Assembly (NCBI GenBank): GCA_033283265.1
Contig: JAWMQN010000005.1
Coordinates: 124,001-188,000, forward strand
Length of the DNA stretch: 64,000 nucleotides
From: Mangrovimicrobium sp033283265
GTDB taxonomy: Bacteria; Pseudomonadota; Gammaproteobacteria; Pseudomonadales; Halieaceae
Reading direction: 5' to 3'
Shown: piece by piece, positions 18,359 to 26,890 of the stretch
How the letters are laid out: each line of letters begins with the position of its first letter
Numbering within the stretch: the first letter of the stretch is position 1
Notes under the pieces: model-generated
What the model saw: only the letters and a program-made list of their open reading frames with translations
Told to the model about the DNA's origin: nothing
Database searches by the model: none
Made by a program: the position numbers and the translations under genes

Positions 18359-18864
18359 GCGGCTGGCCCTCCACTGACATCGCTGGCGTCGTGGAACTGC
18401 ACCGGGCCGGGCTGGGTTTCCATGCTCACTGCCGCCTGCTCGATGGCACTGAGAATGCGCGGGTAGGTGCCACAGCGGCAGATATTGCCGGACATGGCAC
18501 TGCGTATCTCCGCCCTGGAGGGCCTGGCGTTGCTGGCCAACAGGCTGACCGCCGACATGATCTGGCCCGACTGGCAGTAGCCGCACTGCGCCACGTTGCC
18601 GGCAATCCAGGCCTGTTGCACCGGGTGATCTCCACCCAGGCCCTCGATGGTGGTAATGGTTTTGCCGGCCACCGCCGCTACCGGCAGCACGCAGGTGCGG
18701 GTGGCCACACCGTCCACCAGCACCGTACAGGCACCGCACAGGCCGGCGCCACAACCGAATTTGGTACCCAGCAGCTGCAGCTCGTCGCGCAGCACCCACA
18801 ACAGTGGTGTATCGGCCGCCGAGCTGACCGTGACTGACTGGTTGTTCAATGCAAAGGTGGTCAT
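18355..18864 (-). CDS. iorA: (2Fe-2S)-binding small subunit (IorA-like)
   Basis: 169 aa from ATG 18864; the track also allows a TTG five codons earlier. The ferredoxin-type cluster ligands are in FGCGAGLCGACTVLVDG with a further Cys at RTCVLPV. The second all-helical cluster domain has QCGYCQSGQIM and GNICRCGTYPRI. The length and both clusters are complete for the family. The start overlaps the stop of the preceding DUF1214-like gene by ATGA (18861-18864) and its own stop overlaps iorB, so the three genes are translationally chained. It shuttles electrons from the molybdenum subunit to a membrane cytochrome not seen here. Confidence 0.9.
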   Translation of the reverse strand: MTTFALNNQSVTVSSAADTPLLWVLRDELQLLGTKFGCGAGLCGACTVLVDGVATRTCVLPVAAVAGKTITTIEGLGGDHPVQQAWIAGNVAQCGYCQSGQIMSAVSLLASNARPSRAEIRSAMSGNICRCGTYPRILSAIEQAAVSMETQPGPVQFHDASDVSGGPAA

Positions 18865-19886
18865 ATTAGGTTTCCACAAAGTCTGGTCCGGATGGGCACC
18901 GGGGCCGCACCGATATGCCGGAAGATCAGCGCGCCCCGCCTGCGCCCGCGGGTGTCGATGCTGTTGGGGGCGTCGCCGGTGTCATCCGGCCCAATCGCGA
19001 TCCGGATCGAGCCGTCGTTATCCGGCCGCGCGCTATTGTCGCCTACGCCGGCACCCGGCAGCGACTCGCACCAGTGGTTGTAGGCGTGCAGCGACCAGTA
19101 GCCGGTGAGGCCTGCGGGCAGTACAAGCTCCAGCCACTGGCCCTCCTCGAGATCGAAGGAACCGAGGGCGTAGGCAATGTCCGGGTCGCCCTGTACACCC
19201 TGGCGCATGGCGGGCGTCTCTTCATGGAAGGCGTTCTTCGCCGCACTGGTGACCGCCGTCCACTCGAGGAAGAGATGGATGTTGCCTGTCAGCGCCTGGG
19301 CGACCTGGGCGAGCGCCGCCTGGCTATTGCCCTGCGCCACCTGCAGGTCGTCGACGGGCGGCCCGCCCTGCAACAGCAGCCGCGCGTGGGCAGTTGTCGG
19401 GTCCCGGTGCAGGATGCGCACAATCATCACGCGGGCGTCCGGCGCAATACGCAGCGCTCCCTCGCCTTCGGCATCCGCGCCCAGCGCCAGTTCGAAGCGT
19501 CCCTCGCCATCGACGCTATTGGCATCCACTGCGGAGTAGGCGGCAATTTCGGCGCCGCCGGCGTTGAAGCGGTACAAACCGACGCCAACGCGTTCCGAGC
19601 CGTTGAGCCATCCCTGCAGCCGGTAGCTCCCCGCCGGATCCAGGGCTGCAACCCACATCTGGAAATCGGGATTCGGCCCGCCGCGGGTGGGCAGTACCCG
19701 GGTCAGTCCACCCTCTACCAGCAGGTGGCCGAGAAACGCGTCGGCGAGGCAGGCGGCGAGATTGCGCATGAGATAGGCCTCGCCCTCCCCGGCGGTCTTC
19801 GCGTCAGGCGCGGCTGCAGCGAGAGCGGCGCGCGCGGCGCTCACTGCCTCGCTGATCGCGTTCCAGTGATCGATTTCAGTGGTCAT
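18861..19886 (-). CDS. DUF1214-like protein, cytoplasmic type, second sulfotransferase partner
   Basis: 341 aa from ATG 19886 (MTTEIDHWNAI) with GAGGGG about 9 nt upstream; a TTG at 19928 overlapping the sulfotransferase stop is the alternative. Shared features with the 6215-7510 protein are PDFQMWVAALDPAGSYRL near residue 85 and a C-terminal block YWSLHAYNHWCESL followed by DNDGSIRIAIGPDDTGDAPN, typical of DUF1214 proteins. It lacks a signal peptide, unlike the first copy. It follows a sulfotransferase and is chained by ATGA to the iorA-like gene. The function is not established; the repeated pairing suggests joint action or action on the same compound class. Confidence 0.72.
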   Translation of the reverse strand: MTTEIDHWNAISEAVSAARAALAAAAPDAKTAGEGEAYLMRNLAACLADAFLGHLLVEGGLTRVLPTRGGPNPDFQMWVAALDPAGSYRLQGWLNGSERVGVGLYRFNAGGAEIAAYSAVDANSVDGEGRFELALGADAEGEGALRIAPDARVMIVRILHRDPTTAHARLLLQGGPPVDDLQVAQGNSQAALAQVAQALTGNIHLFLEWTAVTSAAKNAFHEETPAMRQGVQGDPDIAYALGSFDLEEGQWLELVLPAGLTGYWSLHAYNHWCESLPGAGVGDNSARPDNDGSIRIAIGPDDTGDAPNSIDTRGRRRGALIFRHIGAAPVPIRTRLCGNLI

Positions 19887-19924
19887 TCCGGGCAGCCCCT
19901 CATGTTCCAACGGCCAGGACGGCT

Positions 19925-21100
19925 TCAACCGCCGGCAATGCGCGCGAGCCCTTCCGACTCCCGCGGAATGTCGAAGCGCTCAATGTAATCGCCGTATTCC
20001 TCTGCAATCTCATCCGCGTCCAGCCCCCACTGCTCGATGGTGTAGTCGTTGCTGCCGCGGGCGTTCTTGGGGTTGTCGCGATGCCAGGCTCCGACGGCAG
20101 CCGCCACGCCCTCAGGTGTTTCGATCCCGACACCTTCATGTATACGGCGCATCTCCGCGACGGGATCTCTTACCAGGCTGTAATAGTCGACGTGCACGAC
20201 TTTCGCGGCGTTTTCACCGCGGTCGAAATCCATGATGCGGTCGATATGCCGGCGAATGAAATAGCGCATCTGCCGCCCCACCCGCTGCGGGTCCACCGCT
20301 TCGGCGCTGCGCATGCTGCGCAGGTTGAAGGTCATCTTGCAGATCGAGGCGAGGGTCTGCACCGGGTCGCGATGGGTCATGAGGAAGCGCGCGTCCGGGT
20401 AGACCTCGAGTATCTCGTTCATGCCGATGACGTGGTTGGGATACTTCAGCGCCCAGGGTTTGGTTTCCAGTCGCCACTGCAATAACTGCAGCTGGCGCCT
20501 GTGGATGCGGTAGGTCCCGGCGAGGTCGAGCCCATCGAGCAGGTAGTCGAAGTACTCGGGCACATCGAACAGGTTGTGCAGGCCCGCGGCACCGTAACTT
20601 TGCTGCATGAAGGCGTGGCACTCGTCGGAGCCGTCGGCATCGTAGAGATGCATCGAGTCGAAGCCCTCGAAGGATGGTCTCGCCTTCAGGGCCTCGATGA
20701 ACGCGCTCTTGCGCTGCTCGACGGAGGCCGGGTCAAAGCCCGGTGGCGGGTGCGGTGCCATGCTCTGCCAGGTGCGAATCAGGCGGAAGCGCGGGTCGCG
20801 GTCGAAGAGGTACTGGAAGTAGGTAGTGCCGGAGCGCGGCAGGCCCTCGAGAAACAGGGGGCTTTTGATCTCCTCGTCGGCAATTTCCGGGTATTCCTGC
20901 AACCAGCGCTGGGCCTCGATGCGATTGGCGGTCTCCGCGACGAACTGCTGGAAGCTCATCGCCTCGCCTTCGGCGGACATGCCGCCGCTGCGCCGCAGCG
21001 AGTCGATCAGGTGCTCCAGGTTGTTGCGCACGGCGCTGTCGCCGTCGGTGAATCCCGCGCGCTTCTCCGCCTCTGCAATTATTGTCGCTGCGTCCAGCAT
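19925..21100 (-). CDS. Sulfotransferase family protein (second copy)
   Basis: 391 aa from ATG 21100 with GGGAAG upstream. The PAPS-binding motifs are FLEGLPRSGTTYF and FLMTHRDPVQTLAS, with WALKYPNH ahead of the second. The N-terminal helical part (AEAEKRAGFTD) matches a common family of bacterial sulfotransferases that occur with catabolic genes in proteobacteria and mycobacteria. It shares only moderate similarity with the 7515-8759 copy, so it is not a recent duplicate. It lies 112 bp downstream of the amidohydrolase gene and is followed by a DUF1214-like gene, as in the first copy. Confidence 0.88.
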   Translation of the reverse strand: MLDAATIIAEAEKRAGFTDGDSAVRNNLEHLIDSLRRSGGMSAEGEAMSFQQFVAETANRIEAQRWLQEYPEIADEEIKSPLFLEGLPRSGTTYFQYLFDRDPRFRLIRTWQSMAPHPPPGFDPASVEQRKSAFIEALKARPSFEGFDSMHLYDADGSDECHAFMQQSYGAAGLHNLFDVPEYFDYLLDGLDLAGTYRIHRRQLQLLQWRLETKPWALKYPNHVIGMNEILEVYPDARFLMTHRDPVQTLASICKMTFNLRSMRSAEAVDPQRVGRQMRYFIRRHIDRIMDFDRGENAAKVVHVDYYSLVRDPVAEMRRIHEGVGIETPEGVAAAVGAWHRDNPKNARGSNDYTIEQWGLDADEIAEEYGDYIERFDIPRESEGLARIAGG

Positions 21101-21212
21101 GTCGTGGCTTCCCAAACAGTTTTCGGCCCGCTGTCGCGGGCCGGTGAATATGCGTGAAAATGCGCAAATGGAGAGCGCGCCCCGTCCGCCTGGCCGGGGC
21201 GCGATACCGGCT

Positions 21213-22514
21213 TCAGCCGTCCTGCACCGCTTCCGCCTGGCCGGAGAACATCTTGGCGATATCGCCGGAGGTCACCACGCCGTCGTGCTCGGTCGGCCGG
21301 TAGCCCGGGGTCGACTTCACCGTGGTATCGACGTGCGCAGCCTGGGCGCGCAGGGCGCCGACGGTGCAGTTCTCCCGGCCGAGGATGGCGATCGGGTCGA
21401 AGCTGTACTCGCGCATGACGTTCTCGTGGGTCACCTTGTTGATCACCCGCTCGGGCAGGTCCTTGACCGAATCCCAGAGCACTTCCGGCGCACCCGGCCA
21501 GATGCAGTCGGAGTGGGGGTAGTCGTTCTCGTAGCAGATGATGTCCTCGCCGATATCGGCGTAGTTTTTCAGGCCGAACTTGTCGAGCAGGAAACAGCAG
21601 AGGAAGTGCTTCCGGAACACCTCGGAAGGCGTGCGGCCGTGCCAGTTGATATTGGTCCACACGTGCTGCTCGTTGCTGAACTCGGCGCGCTCCAGCAGGT
21701 AGGGAATCCAGCCGATGCTGCCCTCGGACAGGGCGATCTTCAGGTCCGGGAACAGGTGCAGGGCCTCCATGTGCATCCAGTCCGACGCGGCGTTGGCGAC
21801 GGAGATGGGCATGGCGGTAATCCAGGCGTTGATCGGCGACAGGTCGGAGGCATGCGGCGGTGTCGAGCCGGTGCCGATATGGCAGTTGATGACGACCCTG
21901 TTGTCGTTGCAGGCTTGCCACAGCGGGTGCCAGAAGGGGTCGTGCACCGAGGCAAAGCCCTTGGCGGCCGGGTTGTCCGGGAAGGTGATCGCGTGGCAGC
22001 CCTTTTTCACCACCCGCTGTACTTCCTCGGCGGCGAGATTTGCATCCCACATCGGCACGATGGCCAGCGGGATCATCCGCCCCGGGTGGGTGCCGCACCA
22101 CTCGTCGATCTGCCAGTCGTTGTAGGCCTGCAGCATGCGCAGGGCCAGCTTGCGATCCTTGGCGCGGCTGAACTGGGTGCCGTCCATGTCGGCCATGCTG
22201 GGAAAGCACATGCTGCTGAGGATGCCGTTGACGTTCATGTCGTCGATGCGGGCGTTGATGTCGTAGTTGCCCGGGCGAATCTGGTCGTAGCTCTGCGGCT
22301 CCATGCCGTACTCGTTCTTCGGCCGGCCGACCACCGCGTTGAGCGCCGGGTTGGGGCGGACCATGTCCTCGTAGACCCAGTAGTCCGCGCCGTTCATGCG
22401 CTTGAGCTGGGGCGCCTTCGACTTGAGCTCCGCCGGCAGGTGATTATCGAACATGTCACCCGGTTCACTGACGTGGTCGTCGATACTGATGATGATGAGG
22501 TCGTTCATTTGCAT
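21213..22514 (-). CDS. Amidohydrolase (ACMSD/amidohydrolase-2 type), first gene of the P1 operon
   Basis: 433 aa; ATG 22514 has GGAGG 8 nt upstream. The N-terminus reads IISIDDHVSEP, where an Asp-His pair stands in place of the usual HxH metal motif. Later likely ligands are in VINCHIGTGS and CYENDYPHSDC, the PHSD being typical of the TIM-barrel amidohydrolase-2 family, which includes decarboxylases and hydrolases. A homologue is at 56165-57355. Many such paralogues occur in steroid and aromatic catabolic islands and their reactions are mostly unknown. It is transcribed from the promoter at 22593-22621. Confidence 0.87.
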   Translation of the reverse strand: MQMNDLIIISIDDHVSEPGDMFDNHLPAELKSKAPQLKRMNGADYWVYEDMVRPNPALNAVVGRPKNEYGMEPQSYDQIRPGNYDINARIDDMNVNGILSSMCFPSMADMDGTQFSRAKDRKLALRMLQAYNDWQIDEWCGTHPGRMIPLAIVPMWDANLAAEEVQRVVKKGCHAITFPDNPAAKGFASVHDPFWHPLWQACNDNRVVINCHIGTGSTPPHASDLSPINAWITAMPISVANAASDWMHMEALHLFPDLKIALSEGSIGWIPYLLERAEFSNEQHVWTNINWHGRTPSEVFRKHFLCCFLLDKFGLKNYADIGEDIICYENDYPHSDCIWPGAPEVLWDSVKDLPERVINKVTHENVMREYSFDPIAILGRENCTVGALRAQAAHVDTTVKSTPGYRPTEHDGVVTSGDIAKMFSGQAEAVQDG

Positions 22515-22592
22515 GCTGCTTTCCTCCTCTCCCGTGCTTGCGAGCCTTTAGAATTATTTGCCGGTCTGACAGAAAATCGGCGAATCCATGGC

Positions 22593-22638
22593 AGTGTACG
22601 GCCAGAGACTGGGCAGATCAATTACTGACGATTTGTTA
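22593..22638 (-). promoter_or_regulatory. Promoter P1 with conserved upstream element, near-twin of P2
   Basis: Read on the minus strand: conserved element TAACAAATCGTCAG, then -35 TTGATC (22616-22621), a 17-bp spacer and -10 TACACT (22593-22598). The 25-bp block 22614-22638 matches 28149-28173 at 23 of 25 positions, and the second site has the same -35, the same 17-bp spacer and a matching -10 (TAAACT). It lies ~80 bp upstream of the amidohydrolase start. The block upstream of -35 looks like an activator or repressor site shared by the two operons. Confidence 0.7.
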
Positions 22639-22739
22639 ACTTTTAGTAAGTTGTGCGGCAGGCGGGACAGCACTGTTGCCTGCGCCGGGGGTACAGATTG
22701 CCCCTTGCAGGCATCTTCCCCCAATCTCTTGCGGAACGA

Positions 22740-22769
22740 GGCCGGGTCACGCCCTCGCGCGACCCGGCC
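22740..22769 (-). terminator. Hairpin after the third TonB receptor gene
   Basis: GGCCGGGTC (22740-22748) pairs with GACCCGGCC (22761-22769), 20 bp past the receptor stop on the minus strand. No U run follows, so it is a weak or factor-dependent terminator candidate. Confidence 0.45.
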
Positions 22770-22788
22770 AGCTTACGCTAGCGCCGCC

Positions 22789-25284
22789 CTATCTGGCGCC
22801 GAAGTTATAGCCGACTGTCAGGCCATAGGTGCGGGGCTCGCCGATCGGCGCGTAGGAACCGGCGGACAGCGGGTTGTAGTGGGTACGATACTCCTCGTCA
22901 CCGAGGTTGTTGCCCCAGGCCCGGACATAATAGCTGTTGCTCGCACTCATCCAGGTGATCGAGGCGTTGAACAGCACGAAGCTGTCCTGGGTCGCACGCT
23001 GCGAGTTGGCCCGGTTTTCATAGGGCGAGCCGGCCAGGATCTGGCGGTTGTCGCCAACCAGTGCCGCATCGTAGAGCGGACTGCCCGGGTCGGTGACCCA
23101 GCCGCCCCAGACCGAGGGGTTGGTGACGACGTAGTCGTCCGTGTACTTGGCATTCACCGCAAAGCGCCAACCGCCGTCGCCGACGGGGATCAGGTAGTCC
23201 GCGCCGATGAAGGCGGTGACGTCGGGCGCCCGGGACATTTGCATCCCGGAGAGGTCCTGTTCCACGGTGATGTTGTTGAAGGTCTTCAGCGGGTCGTTGT
23301 TGCTGTTGTTGCTCGGCGCGCCCAGGTTGACGCCGGAACCCGAGAAGAAGAAGTCGTCGCCGTACTCGGCATTGAGGAAGGTCGCCCCGCCGCGAATCGT
23401 GAGGTTTTCCAGCGGGCTGTAGTCGAAATTCACTTCAGCCCCATAGATTTCCGCGTCCGGTGCGCTCTGCAGGATCACCACGGGAACACCGTTCACCTGG
23501 GAGGTGAAGCTGACCTGCAGATCGGTGTAGTCGTAGTAGAACACGGCGGCGTCGACCCGCAGGCTGTCGCCGGAGGTTTTCACACCGAGCTCATAGGCAT
23601 CGATGGATTCCTGGCCGACGTCTGTCCACAGGTCCGGGTCGTCATTGGGAATGCGGGAGTTCCATTCACCACCGCGGAAGCCCATGGTGTAGGACGCATA
23701 CATGTTGGTGTTGTCCGAGAACGCATAACTGATCGAGGCACTCGGGGTGAACTTGCTGTAGTCGGAGCCTCTCTTGGTGTCGGAGCGGTCGTAGACGATG
23801 GTGCCGCCGGGTTTACCCCCGAACCCGTATTTCAGGATGGATACATCCTGGCTCTCGTCACTGTGGCGGCCGCCGAGACTGATAGTCAGGCGTTCAGTCA
23901 CCTTGTAGGTGGCTTCGACAAACAGCGCCCAGGCCTCTTTCGTCCTGAAATAGCGGGTATCGTTGGAAATCAGGTAATCCGAGAGCGGCACCACCTCATC
24001 GGCCGGGTCGGGATACGGCGCGCCCAACAGGGCCGGCCCGAGCAGGGTTGTACCGTAGGGGGTCTTGGTTTCTATATCGTAATAGGTACCACCCACAATC
24101 AGGAACAGGTCTTCGGTCAATTCCGTCGAGAAGTCGAGGGACTGCTGGAAGGTGCTGTCGTCTACCTGGTTGGTGGAGGCGATATCCGGCTGGTAGGTGC
24201 CATAAAAATCGAAATCGGTGACGTTCTCGCTTTCCGCCCATCCGGTCAGCGACTTGATCATCCCCTTGCCGGTGTCGTACTCCAGTTTGAGGAAGCCTTC
24301 GTTCTGCTCGAAGTCGATCTTGAATGCATCACCGGAGACGACGCCCAGCCTGGTCGCCCGCGTGTCGTTACCCGGTGAAGTGAAGTTGCCGGAAACGTTT
24401 TCGATGGGCGAGAAAATCACCCCGCGGGGGTCGTCGGCAACCAGGTAGTTGTAGCCGACCGACGCACGGAAATCGTCCGAGATCTCGAAGTTCAGCTTGG
24501 AGCGGAAGGATTGCTGCTCCACGCCGAGGAACTCACCGGACGTTCCCCCCGGCACCGAGCGGCTGGCCCGCTTGAAGTAGCCATCGGTCTCGCGGCTCGT
24601 GACCGCCAGCATCAGGCCGATACTGTCGGTAAGGGGCCCGGCGACATAGGCGCGGGCGCGCTGGTCGCTGTAGTTGCCGTAGGTCAGTTCGCCATTGCCC
24701 TCCCAGGCGTCTCCCGGCTCGATGGTATTCAGCAGGATCGCGCCGCCGGTGGCATTGCGGCCGTAGAGCGTACCCTGGGGGCCTTTGAGGATCTGGATGT
24801 CACGGACGTTGGGCAGGTCCATGTTGAGCACCTGGGGCGTGCTCTGGTAGAGGCCGTCGACGAAGACCGCCACGTTGTTCTCGTAGGAACCGGCGTTGAT
24901 CGTGGTCACGCCGCGAATGGCCGGCTGGGGATAGGAACCGCCGGCACCGAGCTGGAAGCCGCTGGTGACGTTGGTGAGATCCCGCACGGAGTTGATGCCG
25001 ATACTGGACAGGGTGTCCTGGTTGACGACGCTCACCGACATCGGCACTTCCTGCAGCGATTCAGCGCGGCGGCGGGCCGTCACGATGACTTCTTCCAGGA
25101 CTGGACTGGAAGCGCCACTTTCCTGTGCCTGTGCTATTGAGAGCGGAGTGCAGAAGAGAACGCTGGCCGCGATCGTTCCCCCCAGCCAACGGCAACTTCC
25201 CGCGGAAGAGGAAGGTTTTCTGACCGCCTGAAAGGAAACGAACTTCTGCTTATGGTTACAACGTTGTGAGTTTTTATAATTCAT
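22789..25284 (-). CDS. TonB-dependent outer-membrane receptor (third)
   Basis: 831 aa from ATG 25284, with AGGTGA as ribosome site (this site overlaps the GTG at 25293 that would otherwise start the frame). A long N-region precedes a signal segment ending near SIAQAQ. The plug shows LEEVIVTARRRAESLQEVP, DIQILKGPQGTLYGRNATGG and later AILLNT. The barrel end is TYGLTVGYNFGAR. It lies between the two operons that share promoter P1/P2 and probably serves the same pathway, with its own less clear promoter in 25285-25527. Confidence 0.93.
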   Translation of the reverse strand: MNYKNSQRCNHKQKFVSFQAVRKPSSSAGSCRWLGGTIAASVLFCTPLSIAQAQESGASSPVLEEVIVTARRRAESLQEVPMSVSVVNQDTLSSIGINSVRDLTNVTSGFQLGAGGSYPQPAIRGVTTINAGSYENNVAVFVDGLYQSTPQVLNMDLPNVRDIQILKGPQGTLYGRNATGGAILLNTIEPGDAWEGNGELTYGNYSDQRARAYVAGPLTDSIGLMLAVTSRETDGYFKRASRSVPGGTSGEFLGVEQQSFRSKLNFEISDDFRASVGYNYLVADDPRGVIFSPIENVSGNFTSPGNDTRATRLGVVSGDAFKIDFEQNEGFLKLEYDTGKGMIKSLTGWAESENVTDFDFYGTYQPDIASTNQVDDSTFQQSLDFSTELTEDLFLIVGGTYYDIETKTPYGTTLLGPALLGAPYPDPADEVVPLSDYLISNDTRYFRTKEAWALFVEATYKVTERLTISLGGRHSDESQDVSILKYGFGGKPGGTIVYDRSDTKRGSDYSKFTPSASISYAFSDNTNMYASYTMGFRGGEWNSRIPNDDPDLWTDVGQESIDAYELGVKTSGDSLRVDAAVFYYDYTDLQVSFTSQVNGVPVVILQSAPDAEIYGAEVNFDYSPLENLTIRGGATFLNAEYGDDFFFSGSGVNLGAPSNNSNNDPLKTFNNITVEQDLSGMQMSRAPDVTAFIGADYLIPVGDGGWRFAVNAKYTDDYVVTNPSVWGGWVTDPGSPLYDAALVGDNRQILAGSPYENRANSQRATQDSFVLFNASITWMSASNSYYVRAWGNNLGDEEYRTHYNPLSAGSYAPIGEPRTYGLTVGYNFGAR

Positions 25285-25527
25285 CGTTATCACCTGACAT
25301 TATTGGTTTTTAGTGGATACAGCTTGGCGCCTGTGAGCAGTCCTCCTTGGATTCGGGATTGATTACCAAAAGATAACACTTCGTTACTTTACACGCTATG
25401 GCAAATACACTAACGCGCCAAACCCGGCATGGGCCGGCGGCCTGTCGCGCAGCGAGGGGCGCGAGACCCGGCCCCGCTTCGGGCCGGCGCGCAGGACTTG
25501 CCCGGGTCGCCCCGGGCTGGGGAATAG

Positions 25528-26040
25528 CTATTTTTGCGAGGGTTTTACCGCGTTTTTCCAGTCTTCCTGGTTGGCCGCGCAGGTTTGCTCGGCCTTGTCC
25601 CACCAGCTCTCGTTGTGGGACAGGTTGACGAAATCGAAGGCCGTCTTGTGGCGCACCTCGAGCACCTCCACGCCGTCTTCGCCGGGCACGTAGACGTAGG
25701 GCACGCCGGAGGGCACGTAGAAGCAATCCATCGGGCCCAGCTCCTCGGTGCCGAGTTTCAGGCTGCCGGCGATGATGTAGTACATGCAGTCCGAATCGTG
25801 GGAGTGGCGCATCAGCGGATAGTCCTTCTTCAGCCAGGCGTAGGTCAGGGCGAAGCCGGGCATGTTGACCAGCACCTTGATCTCGTCGCCCTCGAGGTAG
25901 CCCGCCTGCACCAGGCGCCTGATGCCCTGGGCCTGGGTTTCGGACATGGGCTTCATTTCCATGCAGCCCTCTTCCACCAGGCCTTTCGCATCCTTGGCGC
26001 GGTATATCTTCAATTGTTCACGTTTTTCGCTCTCGGCCAT
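25528..26040 (-). CDS. Cupin-domain protein, last gene of the P2 operon
   Basis: 170 aa; GGAG precedes ATG 26040. The cupin core runs from about residue 60: MRHSHDSDCMYYIIAGSLKLG supplies two His and an acidic residue of the first motif, and MDCFYVPSGVPYVYVPGEDG forms the second part. Likely a metal-dependent dioxygenase, isomerase or sensor; the second motif lacks an obvious His, so catalysis is uncertain. It is the last gene of the series SnoaL, PhyH, PhyH, cupin, 31 bp after the PhyH gene. Confidence 0.78.
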   Translation of the reverse strand: MAESEKREQLKIYRAKDAKGLVEEGCMEMKPMSETQAQGIRRLVQAGYLEGDEIKVLVNMPGFALTYAWLKKDYPLMRHSHDSDCMYYIIAGSLKLGTEELGPMDCFYVPSGVPYVYVPGEDGVEVLEVRHKTAFDFVNLSHNESWWDKAEQTCAANQEDWKNAVKPSQK

Positions 26041-26071
26041 CTTGGCTTCTCCTGTGTGTTCCTGATGCCGC

Positions 26072-26851
26072 TCAGGCAGTGGTGGGCAGGCGCGTCTTCG
26101 CCGCGCCGATGCGGGTATTGCCTATCGGCGAAATACCGAACAGGGCCCGGGCCCGCTCATCCATCTCCTCCTGCACCTGCTGTGGCAGGCAGAGGGCCCA
26201 GTTGGCCTGCTGGCGGATGAAGTCCGTTGAATAATAGGCAAACATCATGCGCCGCTGTTCATTCTCGCTGGTATTGCAGCCCGAGGTATGCCAGAGGCGC
26301 CCCTCCATCGCCACGAAGGAGCCCGCCGGGGCCTCGAACGGCAGCGTCTGTCCCAGCGCATCCTCCGGCAGCTGTTCCTCCGCGGTAAAGCGGTGACTGC
26401 CGGGCAGGTAGCGGGTGGCGCCGTTGCCCTCGTGCACATCGTCCAGGCACCAGATCACGTTCATCGCCCAGGGGTGGTGCCAGGGAGCGGGAATCACCAG
26501 CGACTGGTCGGAGTGCAGGTTCATGGACCCGGAGCCCGGCAGGGCGATATTGGCGGTGAAGTTGGAGACCAGGAAGTTCTCGCCGATGGCGGCCTCCACG
26601 GCAGTCAGCGCGTCGTCGCGGGTCAGCAACTCGATAAACACCGGGTCGATGGCGGGCAGGTTGTTGACGCGAATATTGCGGTCATTGGGATCGAGGCTGG
26701 CGATATGGGTGCCGCCCATCAGTTGCCGCGTGAGCTCGACGCCGTGGGCCAGCCCCGCCCTCGCCCGTTCGAGCTGCTCTGCTGACAGTGCGTTTGCGAC
26801 GATACAGAAACCCTTCTCCCGGATTTCACTGCGCATTTCATGCAGGTTCAT
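26072..26851 (-). CDS. Phytanoyl-CoA dioxygenase (PhyH) family protein, second of a tandem pair
   Basis: 259 aa. The 2-oxoglutarate/Fe(II) facial triad is visible: HSDQS supplies His and Asp, and LWHTSGCN the distal His, followed by an Arg (RRMMFAYYS) for 2-oxoglutarate. GNGATRYLPGSHRF is the usual family core. Such enzymes hydroxylate an unactivated carbon of a lipid or acyl-CoA. The neighbouring PhyH (26891-27682) has the same layout but clearly different sequence, so the two may act at different positions of one substrate. The ribosome site before ATG 26851 is weak; coupling with the upstream gene (39 bp) is likely. Confidence 0.88.
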   Translation of the reverse strand: MNLHEMRSEIREKGFCIVANALSAEQLERARAGLAHGVELTRQLMGGTHIASLDPNDRNIRVNNLPAIDPVFIELLTRDDALTAVEAAIGENFLVSNFTANIALPGSGSMNLHSDQSLVIPAPWHHPWAMNVIWCLDDVHEGNGATRYLPGSHRFTAEEQLPEDALGQTLPFEAPAGSFVAMEGRLWHTSGCNTSENEQRRMMFAYYSTDFIRQQANWALCLPQQVQEEMDERARALFGISPIGNTRIGAAKTRLPTTA

Positions 26852-26890
26852 GATTTCGGTCTCACTGCCGACTGTGGCCAGTCACGCGTA

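Noticed and set aside
16070..18466. 798-codon plus-strand frame
   Set aside because: It runs opposite the IorB-like gene, which has a Tat signal and complete molybdenum-hydroxylase motifs. The composition (His, Gly, Arg-rich) is of a shadow frame.
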